Positions 11,901 to 22,830 of a DNA stretch of 64,000 nt are shown here, piece after piece (position 1 is the first letter of the stretch; each line of letters begins with the position of its first letter). The DNA is from Peronospora farinosa (taxonomy: Eukaryota > Oomycota > Peronosporomycetes > Peronosporales > Peronosporaceae), in contig CANTFK010000769.1 in assembly GCA_947646735.1 (NCBI GenBank), forward strand, positions 1 through 64,000, written 5' to 3'. Both the position numbers and the translations under genes were made by a program. The notes beneath the pieces were generated by a model. That model was not told the origin of the DNA, did no database searches, and worked only from the letters and a program-made list of their open reading frames with translations.

Positions 11901-12053
11901 TTAGTCGGTCGTCCGGGCGCCAGTGGAGAGTTGAAATCGCATCAGCAATTTTGCGAATCGCCACTCCACCACAAGGATCTCAACACGCTCAAAAGAGGAA
12001 GCAGAAGAAAGGACTACGGAAACGATGGAACCCACGACGCAATTTAATGATGA

Positions 12054-15000
12054 ATGCGATGCAATAAGAGGAATCGGGGAAACAATGTGGAAGGTCTGAT
12101 GATCGAAGATGAAAGTGAACAAGTAGCGCAATCTCCATGGGTAATCAATGCGATCAGAGGGATGTCAAATGTCGATCACGTGCAAGGGCCGTGGGGTAAA
12201 GATAATTACACTCCCAATAACTACACACAGAAATGTATGGAGCGCGATCCGACAATTAATGACCGCGATCAGGCCGATCTGGATCGCGATGAACCCGATC
12301 CGACAATTGAGGACTGCGATCTGGCCGATCCGGTAGTTAATGACCGCGATCTGGCTGACCTGGCAATCAATGACCGCGATCTGGTCGATCCGATAGTTGA
12401 GGACCGCGATCTGGCCGATCCGGATCGCATGACCGCGATCTGGTTGATCTGGTAGTTGATGACCGCGATCTGGCCGATCTTGATCGTGATCTGCGAGAAC
12501 AAGAGCAAGCTAGTGATACGACGACTATCAACGACGAAGGTAATTTAGCCGGAGGAAATGTAAAGATAAAGCCTGAAGACTCGATGTATTATCACGAGAG
12601 TGGTGAACTGTATGCCGAAGACGTGGATCAGCATATGGCTGTCTTGCTTGAGATTGTGTCATCCACCGAAGAAGTTACGATTGATGATATCCAAGTGGGC
12701 GATCCGGGAGTTCCTTTAACCAAGGACCAAGAAGGTCTACGGCAATTGATTTGGGCGAACCGACACTTACTAATTGGCAAAGGAAATGCGCTTCCTCCTG
12801 CAGCTCGAGGAGCAGTATGTGATATCGATGTTGGCGGAGCACACCCGATCGCACAGCGAGTACGACCGGTCGCTCCCAAATTTCGGGAGAAGTTAGCTGA
12901 CCTAATCAAAGGATTACTATCAGCCAGGATTATCCAGCCGTCGACATCACCATGGGCTTCGCCGATTGTGGTTATCATAAAAAAGAATGGTGTCGACATC
13001 CGGTTATGTATTGACTATCGGCGGGTGAATCAACTCACGCGATTGATGGTGTATCCTATGCCGCTGATTAGCGAATTATTGCAAGATATGGATAAAGCTA
13101 TGTGGTATTGTTCGTTGGATATGGCCAGTCGTGGAAATGACCGAGCGAGCAAGAATGATTTCTGCGTTTATCACGCCGTCAGGCCTGTTCGAGTGGTTAC
13201 GAATGCCGTTTGGGCTAAAAAACGCTCCGCAGATTTACCAACGTCTAATTGATAATGCACTGTATGGATACCTCAATATCGGTACGGATCCAAACGCAAT
13301 TGCCACAGGATCACTCGACTCCACTGATACGGTAACGGGATCGCCAAAGCTGGTTGATGTATTCACAGAAGGCGAACCGGATACTAGCCAGAAGCCATCT
13401 GTGCTCGGCCGAAGGTCATATATTGATGACATACTGATTCCAGCAACATCGTGGGCCTCCTTATATGATAAGGTAAAGCGATCGTTAAAAGTATGCAATG
13501 AATGGAATTTGTCGATCAGTCTCGCTAAAAGTTTCTGGGGACGACGTAAAGTGGATTACCTGGGTCATCAAGTCTCACTTGCAGGAATAGAAGCTCATCC
13601 AAAGGATTTGGGATCGCTGGTGAGTATTCCTTTCCCAAAAACGTTGCAGATCGTTGCAATCGTTTCTGGGAAGCTTGAATTACTATAGTCGATTTGTCGA
13701 AGACTTTGCGATTTATGCGTCAGTGCTATATGAATTACGGGAAGCAGATTTCCACGAAATCCGCTGTTCTGATAAGATGAATGCATTGGATTCGAATATC
13801 GCCACCAGGAATGATTCGGATCAAACCTCCGATATTGGGGGCGATCCAGATCTAGAAGGACGGACTCGATGGGAAAAAGCGATGATCGCATTTACCATGT
13901 TGAAAGTCAAGATCGCTAATACCCCGATCCTCAGACACTTCGATCCAGATCGGCCTCCGGTAATTGTCGTATATGCGAGTAAATGGGCAGTTTCAGCAGC
14001 TTTGTTGCAGGAGTATGATGGTATATATTGGCCAGTTACGTTTACAAGCCGAACGCTGAAGCCTAATGAGATCAATTACGGAATGGTCGAGAAGGAGATA
14101 CTAGCCTTACTTCGGATTTTGGATATATGTTATTGCATGCTAGTCTCGCGAGAGATTAAAGTTCTTACGCGGTTCTCGACGATGGCCTGGTTGGTGCAAT
14201 CCTCCAGTCTCAATGGCAGGCTAGGTAGGTGGGCCGCATTATTATCGACCCGGACGTTGGAGATCAAGAAATGTGAAAAGGGCGAAGATGAAATACTTGG
14301 TGCCCTGGCTGCAAGTGTGACTCCCCGTGAAGAAGTCGATGAAGTGTTGATCGCGATCGCTCCCCGGAAACAGCCAAGGCAAACTCTAAGTATGCCACCG
14401 CCTACGGTGAAAGAAGATGAAAGTCTCTTGGTCGTCAGTTTCGATGGATCGGCACGAACCAAGCGAAAGGGTGGATCATACAGTGCGATAATATGGAAAC
14501 TTCCTGAGTGAACTATTGTGGCTGCTGCATCGGAATATGCAACGGACTTAACAGTGAACGAAGCCGAATATCGGGGTTTACTATTAGGCTTTGATCTGTT
14601 GGAGAATCAGACTAGGGGACGCAATATTATTTGTGGCGACTCCAACCTAGTGATTCGACAGATGCGGGGTGAAATCGATTGCAAGGCTCCTGGACTGCAG
14701 TTGTTGAGACAGAAAGCAATGGAGAAGCTTCGATCATGGCCGATCCATGAGTTTTTACACATGAAACACGACTGGAACCAAAGTGCAGATCGACTGGCGA
14801 GTACTGCTTTACAGAAGGAACAAGGTGTGGTCATCATTTCGGAAGGAGATCGCCAAGATCTCATTAACCTCAATAGACTGGATGAGTTGTTGAAGTCGAA
14901 GCATACCGAATCGGTGGTTAAAGTTGCTGCGATTACCAGATCAACTAGGAGAAGACGTCAACCACCCGAGATCTTGCAAGAAGAATTTGTGCGGCGAATG

Positions 15001-16633
15001 CGAAGTGAACGTATACGACAAGCTCAAGATGAGGAATGCTGGATCGCTAACCTAAAGATTTTTCTGATTGGTGATATAACGAATCTCAGTATGGAAGAAG
15101 CGAAGGCATGCGCCAAGATTGCAAGTGATTATGAGGTGGATGAAAGCGATCTTCTCTTTTTTTGCCCGGGAGCTGTGAAAAATTCGGAAGATCGCGATGG
15201 AATTGCTCGTTTGGTGGTGCCAGAAACTCTTCAGCAAATTTTTGTACGTCACTACCATGCCAGTTTGCAAGGAGGGCACCAGGGAATCGGTAGGACGTAT
15301 CAACGGATCCGATCTCGTTTTCATTGGAGAGGCCTGTATCGCAGTGTACAACGATATGTGAGCGAATGCACTGACTGCGAGACTGGAAAAGGACGTCCGG
15401 TTATTAATGGAGAGTCTCCGGGAAATTTACAAGCTACTTATCCGTTCCAGATTATTGCCATGGATCATATTCCATCGCTGCCTAGATCTTTTAAAGGCAA
15501 CACTGAATTATTGGTCTGGGTCGATCTATTTTCGGGCTATGTGGTTGCCAAGGCGAGCAAATCTAGAACAGCTCAGACGATCGCCGAGAATTACGAGGAG
15601 TGTGTCTTTCGACGATTCGGTGCGAGTGAAGCAATACGGCACGATCTGGAACCTGGATTTATGTCGGATTTTTTTCGTGCGTTCAATCGACTTATTGGGC
15701 AAAAGCAAAGAGAACGATGGCATATCGCCCTCAAGCGAATGGGACTGCTGAACGCATGGTCCAGACCTTAACCTGAGCGTTTTAAATGTACGTCTCGGAT
15801 GTCAATCAACAAGATTGGGACGAGTATGCCGAGCGCCTAACTATTCGCAATCAATACCGCCCAAGATCGGGTGCGTGGCGAAACGCCTTTTTTCTTGATT
15901 CATGATTGGGACCCGCGATCTACGTTGGAAGCTACGTTGCCATTAGGAAGTACTCAGGCGTCGAGATCGCGATCCACGTAGGTGGCGATGTCATGTGCAG
16001 CGGCACTATCAGCGGGCCAGAGAAGCAGTAAATGAGCGACTTAGGACTGACGATCCAAACTCGTGCTGATCAGCCACAATGAAGATCTACAAGCCTCACG
16101 AGATTGAACCAGGGGCCCAAGTCTGGTTATATTTGGATCGTGTGAAAGAAGGATACGCTCGAAAGCTAGCACATATGTGGCATGGACCTTTTCGAGTAAA
16201 AGAAATGTGTGGAGATCATGCTGTCCGACTGGAGATTGCTGGTACGCCATATCGATTATTTCCCGTCGTACATATATCCAATTTGAAGAAAGTGAAGACG
16301 TTCCCTGATCGTCCAAAAAATTTGCTGACGATCGAAGAAGAATATCGATTCGATTTTGACGAAGCACTTTTTCCGGAAGACAGTATTGAAGGTAATCTGG
16401 GAGACGATGAATTCGAAGTGGAAAAGATTGTGGATGTACGATCTGATAGAAAGACACGTTTTGGACGAGTACATAGACAGTTTAAAGTCTACTGGAAAGG
16501 TTATGCTAACCCATCCTGGGTGGACGAAGCCGACTTAAATTGTGGTGCCCTATTGCGAGATTTTGAACGTGGCGAGATTAGCCGGAATCGTTTTGAAGTG
16601 ATGCAATCACATGAAGAGGGATCTGGTGGCTAA
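12054..16633 (+). pseudogene. Ty3/gypsy Element 2 pol (RT - dead RNase H - archaeal-type RNase H - integrase - chromodomain)
   Basis: Begins only ~80 bp after the LTR. The first ~280 codons hold an acidic repeat (12240-12490) and the usual pre-RT segment, with no CCHC knuckle and no DTG/DSG protease. RT runs about 12900-13690 with an intact YIDD in RRSYIDDILIP. The first RNase H (about 13960-14280) has YAS and TRF where active enzymes have DAS and TDH. The second RNase H (about 14430-14810) keeps D-E-D-D. Integrase (about 15190-15770) has the HH-CC finger and core. An uninterrupted 184-aa frame at 16079-16633 ends in the chromodomain. Breaks: frameshift near 12430, 11-bp deletion near 13130, indel near 13650, Trp-to-TGA at 14509-14511, indel near 15708, and a cluster of one-base insertions at 15840-16090. 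Confidence 0.93.
12240..12490 (+). repeat. Coding 30-bp minisatellite: acidic decapeptide repeat
   Basis: Units of the form GACCGCGATCTGGCCGATCC plus 10 further bases encode DRDLADPVVN-like decapeptides, about seven to eight copies. They lie in the N-terminal part of the Element 2 pol frame. A one- or two-base loss near 12430 shifts the frame within the array; the frame that follows leads straight into the pre-RT segment. The GCGATC core is the same as in the LTR minisatellite. Confidence 0.8.
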
Positions 16634-16834
16634 CGAAGATCGAATGTTGGGGATGGTATAATATGCAAAAAGGTTGCATAGGGTGGTGGAAAGGAAATTT
16701 GTGTGTAATGAGTATGGCGATCGAAGGTCTGGAAGACGAGATCGCGGCTAAAGAAGCCCAACAAAAGAAGACAATTTTAACGAAAAGGAGGAACAAAATG
16801 GAATTGTATTGAACGACCAAGAAGTGTTATCGGA

Positions 16835-19222
16835 TCACGATTGCTGTTTGGGAAAAAATTTACTGGATAAACAGGCGAGAGATGAACCAGGGTGATCCGC
16901 GATAGAGGATCGATATTGGTTCCGCCAAGGCTCCGCATAATCCAATAACGACAGTGCAGTAATCAGGTTGGGAATGTTTTTCTGCTTGCAATCCAAACCA
17001 GGATACCATGGTCGCACTTCTGCGTACACTGGAAAGTGGAGGAAGTATGGATCCAACAATATGTCCAGATCACAGTGGCCTTCGATCATCCCTTGGAGAA
17101 TAACGCGAAGAATAGTCTTCCAGCGGGTTCCAGATCTCGACCGACGCTGTTTGCGTTGCTGACAAAATTTCGCCAGCTCTGTATACTCCTTCCGATGTTC
17201 GCGGGAGATATACATGAAGTGGGTTGCCTTCCACAAGGCTTGCCTATGGCGATCTTCATATTCCAGGTAAATGTCAGCCAGATCTTTGAACCAACCAGTC
17301 AGAGGGAAGGAGATGGTCGGCCGACGACGGTTTCTGATCGTAAAGCGCAGTAACTTGTGCCGGGGTGATCAGTCGGGGAATCCACTCAGAATCAAGAAGA
17401 GATTTGGGATTGGCTTGAGGGGTGAACATATACCCTCTCGGTCGGGACAAGTGTCGATAGAAGAACTCCACTCCCAATTCGTCAACACTGGTCAGACTGA
17501 CCCGTCGGGCGGACCATGGAGCAACCTGAGTTGACGATCGGGGCTTTCGCTCACGATATCCTGGGATCCACGCATCACGTGATTTTTGGAGATCCGGCAG
17601 GTCGGCGTATTGAGCGGGAGTGAGCAACGGGTTTATATATTCACGGATGTCACTGGAAACGCTAATCTTCCCGTCCGAGTCGCTAGAAGGTTCGCCAAAA
17701 AGGTCGTCCTTGGAAATCTTGGTCGTAAGGCTAGGGGGCGTATCAGGACTCGAGACTGGTGATTTTCTGAAGGGTGAGATACCATTGTGAATTATGATAG
17801 GGGACTGAGACGATCCGGTGTTGCCAGATAGTTTCGTCATGGTGTTGCGACGCCTCGCGGTTGAACGCGATCCGGATAGAGCAGCAACTGTAGCGTCCTC
17901 GGGATCGGAAGACCATCCGTCATACTCAGAGTCAGGCGAAGGCGAGGGACACGTTTTGCGTTTCTTTTTAGCTTTCGACGAAACATTGGGTCGCGTTGTA
18001 ATAACGGATCGCACCGACTTGGCAGACCGTTCTGAGGTACCAGATCGCGCCGAAGTCCCAGATCGCGCCGGAGTACCAGATCGCGCCAAAGTATTAGACT
18101 GTGCCGAAGTACCGGATTGTGCCGGAATTTCAGATCGCGTCGAAGTCCCAAATCGCGCCGGAGTGCCAGATCACGTCAGAGTACCAGATCGCGCTGGAAT
18201 GCCAGATCCCTCCGAGGTCGCAGATTGAGCAGAAGTACCGGAAGCGCTGCGGGGACGTTTACAGGGGACGTCCAGAGTCGGTGAAGATGACGCACGTTTG
18301 CGATGGGTGACGAGGGATTGGAAAGCGCGAGAAGGCTAGTCGGAGAAGGAAGTAAGCCCGTAGCCAATTCTGCCAGATGCGAACGAAGTAAATCTCGATC
18401 CTGGATGGCCAGATCGCGCTCTGCCTCTCGATCTGCAACTTCGGTACGAAGTCGATCCAAAGCTGCGTCGTTCCGAATACTCGTACTCAGGAGGCGATCA
18501 TGATCAAGCTCGAGCGCGCTCAGTGTCTCTTGCAGTTGTTTCGCGGCTTGCTGGGCCTGAGAACGAGCTTTCTTGTACTTGGATGCCTTGCTTTTTATGC
18601 GTCTAAAGTCAGCGGCCAAAGCACTGTCTGCTGTATTACGCTGTGCGAGGATGGAGTCCAGTTGCTGTTGGAGGGACGCGATCTGCTGCCGGAATTTTCC
18701 ATCCAGAGTTCGCTGAAGATTGGCCGCCTCACGGCGGAATTTATCCTGCAGGCGATTTTTCTCTGCATTGGCTCGAAACAAGGCATTCTTCAGATCGGCG
18801 ATCTCCTGAGACTGATCCGTTAGCTGGTTCAGTTCTTCGTCAAGACCTTCGGCCATGTGGAGAGCGGCATCAAGTTGTTGACGCAACTCTTCATCTCGAC
18901 GCAAGACGAATGTGCACAGTCGAGGCACCAACTCATGATACGAGTTGAGTTCCGTCTCCAGCTGATTTCCACGAAATTCCTGCTCCTGCAAGGCATTTTC
19001 CATGGAGTGATAGCTTTCCACGATGGTATCCTGGGCTTACAGACGGTCATACAATGAAGAAACCAACGAGATCGCGTTTTGACGATCCGTAACGGGAGGA
19101 AGGATTATCCGGGTAGACGGGAGCAAGATACGCGATCCGGTAGAGGAATTCATCGTTGGATCGCGCGTGACGAGCACACCAGTTTGGGGGTGGCGATCGT
19201 TTTCGGGTGTAGATCTGGCCAT
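16835..19222 (-). pseudogene. Antisense ORF of Element 2 (type B)
   Basis: Starts at ATG 19222 (MARSTPENDR), 86 bp inside the 3' LTR. An in-frame TAA near 19037 is shared with the inverted copy at 28018. A long coiled coil follows (18176-19021), then a frameshift in an 18-bp repeat encoding ARSGTP-like hexapeptides. The second part (17274-18089) has DLFGEPSSDSD, WIPGY and VAPWSARR. The third (16835-17236) has HCDLDILLDPYF, WYPG and AEPWRNQYRSS. Order and motifs match Element 1's antisense protein, but the N-terminal two thirds differ strongly while the last ~140 residues are nearly the same. No known domain is recognised. Confidence 0.82.
18010..18222. repeat. 18-bp minisatellite inside antisense ORF type B
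   Basis: About a dozen units like CAGATCGCGCCGGAGTAC. On the - strand they encode a hexapeptide (A/S-R-S-G-T-P/S). The array begins exactly at the outer end of the inverted-repeat arm (18223). It shares both the 18-bp period and a GCGATC core with the LTR minisatellite. Confidence 0.85.
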
Positions 19223-19293
19223 AAGGGACGAAGTGACGAGAAGAGTGAAGCGAGACAGTGCACAGTTAGGCCGACACTGTATGTGGGCTATCG

Positions 19294-19307
19294 GTGCAGG
19301 GGACGAT
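19294..19307 (+). other. Polypurine tract of Element 2
   Basis: GTGCAGGGGACGAT directly precedes TGTGG of the LTR at 19308, as in Elements 1 and 4. An inverted copy of this junction lies at 27749-27762. Confidence 0.7.
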
Positions 19308-20605
19308 TGTGGCGAAGTGAAGGAGTGAATTTCGCAAAGTGTGATCGCATATTTTCGGTTAAGTCCGAAACGGCCAATATTAATGAGTTGCGATCTCGTG
19401 GCCAATATTGATGAGTCGCGATCTCGCAGAAAGGTTTCAAGATGATGTCAAATGGGATGGAAAACAGTGAATGGTGTAGTTTACACTTCTATGTGGGGTC
19501 AAATATGGCCTAGGAACTACGCTATTGCGATCTCCAGTATTTCCGATGGCGATCCGCGTGAACGCGATCGCTAAGAAGGAGGATGGGTACATCCAAGTAT
19601 GTGGAAGACGGTCTGGTGTGGATCACGTCGCTATGGAGGACTGAAATGGTGGATATGACATGTCACATAGATGAACTATCTCACATGACCTGAGAAACGG
19701 TGAAGAGGACAAGTCGTGATCCGGCGGATCGCGATCCGATGCTAATTATTAGTACCGCGATCCGATATTAATTATTAGTTCCGCGATCTGATATTAATTA
19801 TTAGTATCGCGATCCGATATTAATTATTAGTATCGCGATCCGATATTATTATTAGTATCGCGATCCGATATTAATTATTAGTACCGCGATCTGCTACTAA
19901 AATGGTATTAGATCCGAGCGAGGTAGCGATCCAGATCGCGGCGATATTGGAGTGGACCACATTACAAGATCTGATTTTCCGAAAGGGCGATACGTGGCAA
20001 TAGATCCTGGACTACAGATAGGCAGAATCATAGGTTTTGGTATTTGATTGGTTAACATTAACAGAGTTCAATTTGCTTCTAAGTACACGTGTCGACATCT
20101 CTTCCGGGCTGGATTCTTTGGCCTCCCGACGTCTCAAGGAAGTCTACCTACTACGCAAGTCATATCCCTGGATTGTTTGGCCAGGGATTGCAAGAATTCT
20201 CAACAAAACAACTCAAGCTGCGATTGGACGCAGAGGACTAGGAAGTCCAGATACAAGATCGCGAGACGGCTCAAGTGGTCAGAAGGCAAGCGGATCAAGT
20301 ATCTACATTTTTGGACAAGGCGATCTCAAGGGAGATCAGGGCGACTCAAACAGAGCACCCCAAGAACAACTGCGATCTTGTGAGGAATTCCACGCGATCG
20401 CCCCCCCCCACCTATCCCTAACAAAATCAAGTTCAACATCGACTCAAGTCTACCGAGAAGAGAGCAACCCGCCCTACCGACGGGTACACAAGGTGAGGAA
20501 GGCTTTACACACGGCATCGGGGTACCCCCTCCGTTAGTCGGTCGTCCGGGCGCCAGTGGAGAGTTGGGATCGCATCAGCGATTTTGCGAATCCCACTCCA
20601 CCACA
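19308..20605 (+). mobile_element. LTR type B, 3' LTR of Element 2
   Basis: 1298 bp, TGTGGCGAAGTG...CACTCCACCACA. The 5' part is unrelated to type A. It has a 26-bp AT-rich minisatellite (19728-19900). The 3' ~600 bp (ATTGGTTAACA, ACACGTGTCGAC, the conserved block) resemble type A. An almost identical inverted copy is at 26449-27748. Immediately after it, another element's antisense ORF starts without its N terminus. Confidence 0.88.
19728..19900. repeat. 26-bp minisatellite in LTR type B
   Basis: Six to seven units of about 26 bp, core CGCGATCCGATATTAATTAT followed by TAGTAT. Inverted copy at 27162-27331. It occupies the position that the GCGATCC array has in type A and again carries CGCGATC. 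Confidence 0.92.
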
Positions 20606-22511
20606 GTGTCACCCGGGCGTGGCAAGCGATCCAGCTGGCGATGGAACGAGCATAAGTTATGGAGACCCTCGCTGACAATCATAGGGCCCTCCAGCAGGCC
20701 TATCAGGCTGAGCATCGCCGGTCCCAAGACTTGCAGAGCCGCGTGGACGAGGTCATTCGATTTGAAAGAGTTGATCTTCCCCAGGTCGAGGCTCGTATTC
20801 GGAATCTCGTCCGCGATCACGAAACCGACCAGCTAACCATTGCGGAATACGGAGATGCGCTCGCCACCCGGAAGGATTATCGCCTTGAGGTTGAAGAGTC
20901 TCGGTCCAAGATTCGGTACCGGAGGGGCCAGTATGAGGCCACGGTGACGAGCTTCACACTCCAGATTGAAAAGCTGGAGGCCGAGTTGGATACTACCACG
21001 GACGATTTTCGGTCCACAGTATCTCAAGTATCACTACTTCGAGATGAGCTGGCCCGCTCTAAATCTCTCGTGAAGCAAGTCGCCTGCCAACGGGACCAAC
21101 TCCAGAAACAGCTGACCGTAGCTCGGAGCGCCGCGGCTAGATCTGCCTCGCCTACGACTAAGGTCCCAGGACCTTCAAGGACTAAAAGATCTCGGTCTCC
21201 TGCTGCCGAAGTTCCGGCCCCTTCCACATCGAAGAAGCGTAAAACTACCCGTGCCCCATGTTTTCCTGAAGACGAGTCCAGTAGCAGCGATGAGTCTCTA
21301 CTAGCGGCGATGGCTCGGTCAAGTGCCTCTCGTCGTCGTTGTAGCCCGGTGGCTTCTGTGGGGAAACCCGCTCCAGAGGTGGTAGACTTATCTCGTAAAC
21401 CGACATCCGGCCCTTCTTCGACGTCCGTGAGATCTACTGGGACACCTAAGTCCGATCCTCTTCCCCAATCAACGGAGTCCAAACCGGCGGGGTCCACTGG
21501 GACACCCAGTCCAGTACTTTCCCAACATCAACGGAGTCCAAACCGGCGGGGTCCACTGGGAAACCAAAGCCCAGTCCTCCTCCCAAACCGGCAAGGTCCA
21601 GTGGGAAACCTAAATTCAAGTCTCTTCCTTAACCGGCAAGGTCCACTGGGAAACTAGCGTCCAATCCTCTTCCTGAACCGGCGGGGTCCACTGGGAAACC
21701 AACGTCCAAGCCTCCTCCTAAACCGGCGGGGTCCACTGGGAAACCAACGAAACCGGCGGGGTCCACTGGAATACCAATGTTCAAGCCTCCTCCCATAGTA
21801 CAGACGTCACCTGCTGCTTCCTCCACCTCGTAAAAGACGCCTACGCCTCATTCCGACCTGTTCATCCAGCTTTTTGGTCATTCCGAGTCCGATACTGAGA
21901 GTCACGACTCTGATGATCAAAGGGTGCCAGCATACAAAGGTCCTGCTGGTTCCAACGCCTGGGGCGTATCCATTCCGGGATACGCCCAGCCGAGCGTGTT
22001 CAAGACCGAAGATGTTGCCCCATGGCCCGTTTCTATGGTGGGTCCCCTTGCGATTACGCAATTAAGCGTGAAGGACCTGCGGTCCCGCGTGACCCTTCCG
22101 GCTTCGTGGATGAGTCCGGGCCCCCCTTCAGACAAAAGATCCAAGGACCTACGTAGACGCATCGCGCCAGAGTCTGTGGGAGGACCGGCACCGTCTTCAT
22201 TTCTCCATAGCTCTTCGTTCCGGCAGTGCGTACATCTCCCGCATTTACAACGCCCGGAAAAAACGACGGGCTAGGCGACGCAGGCTTGGATGGGAGTGCT
22301 GAAGAAGGTCCTGCAAGGGATGTTAGCAGTTCACTGTGACTTGGACATCCTGCTGGACCCCTTCTTCCAGCCCGTTACCCCCACGCGTCAGCTGTCTTTC
22401 TGGACCCCAAGGGTCAACTTGGAGAGTTCTCAACCGGGGCTGATGAAGGCGCTGCAGGTGGTGGATGATGCCGAACCTTGGCGCATCTTTTACCACAAGA
22501 ACATCCAATAG
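20606..22511 (+). pseudogene. Antisense ORF of Element 3 (type C), N-terminally truncated
   Basis: The frame enters directly from the LTR end at 20605, so the N terminus is lost. A coiled coil covers about 20659-21120, followed by a Ser/Lys-rich linker. A tandem repeat (21470-21790) then shifts the frame. A short in-frame stop near 21830 precedes DLFIQLFGHSESDTE, and VAPWPVSM follows near 22015. The C-terminal domain reappears at 22290-22511 with HCDLDILLDPFF, FWTPR and AEPWRIFYHK. Protein identity to types A and B is low except at these motifs, so this is a separate family. It converges on Element 3 pol (- strand, ends 22831). Confidence 0.8.
21470..21790. repeat. Coding minisatellite in antisense ORF type C
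   Basis: Repeated AACCGGCGGGGTCCACTGGG units separated by 15-35 bp of variable sequence (KPAGSTG in one frame). Length changes here move the reading frame. Confidence 0.85.
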
Positions 22512-22830
22512 CATCCCGCTTTCGGGGTTTCCCGTCTCCATGGCAAGTTTTCTACGCCCGACACCGCCTGAAGGTTATCACTAGCTTTAAGTGTATCCTT
22601 AATAAGCTGAGATAATGCCATTTCACCTCGAAATCCCTAGCACATTCTCGATCTTCCTCTTTGATGCCATATCTTAGGTAGTCCCTCGGTGTCCTCTACA
22701 GGTTAGCAATACTTCACTCTTCTTGTTCTGCTGCACTTCTCGAATACATAACTTGACCAATTTCTGTGCATGCAACAAATAACACCTCCTTCTTGCATCA
22801 TCTTGGCCTTCCCAAGATGAACTCTCCCCT

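Larger units (their letters stand above)
9451..11973 (+). mobile_element. LTR unit c (type A), complete 3' end, serves as 5' LTR of Element 2
   Basis: Starts TGTGGAAGAGCGG and ends CCACTCCACCACA at 11973, giving the full TGTGG...CCACA termini. It is 2.5 kb long because its minisatellite has expanded (9526-11204). Downstream of the ACACGTAGG point where units a and b stop, it continues for ~360 bp through the conserved 3' block. Directly after it comes the Element 2 internal region (AGGATCTCAACACG). I cannot recognise a standard tRNA primer-binding site there. Confidence 0.8.
18223..20605 (+). repeat. Left arm of 2.38-kb inverted repeat
   Basis: The complement of this 2383-bp segment recurs at 26449-29925 once the 1088-bp solo LTR and its 4-bp duplicate are removed (2385 bp). 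The arm holds the coiled-coil part of the type B antisense ORF, the polypurine tract and the whole LTR. By eye there are only scattered differences, including a longer poly-C tract (20400-20411 region) and a few substitutions near 20505-20520. The outer end falls at the edge of the 18-bp minisatellite. Confidence 0.92.

Noticed and set aside
11974..12000. tRNA primer-binding site after the LTR
   Set aside because: AGGATCTCAACACGCTC does not start with TGG and matches no tRNA 3' end that I can name with confidence.
19037..19411. 110-aa + strand ORF repeated at 27612-27977 (-)
   Set aside because: It is duplicated only because it lies in the inverted repeat. It is the complement of the antisense ORF N terminus plus LTR, and is not seen in other families.
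20326..20836. Several short ORFs across the LTR B end and the following region, on both strands
   Set aside because: They cross LTR boundaries or lie opposite the coiled-coil frame. Copies differ only as expected for non-coding LTR.
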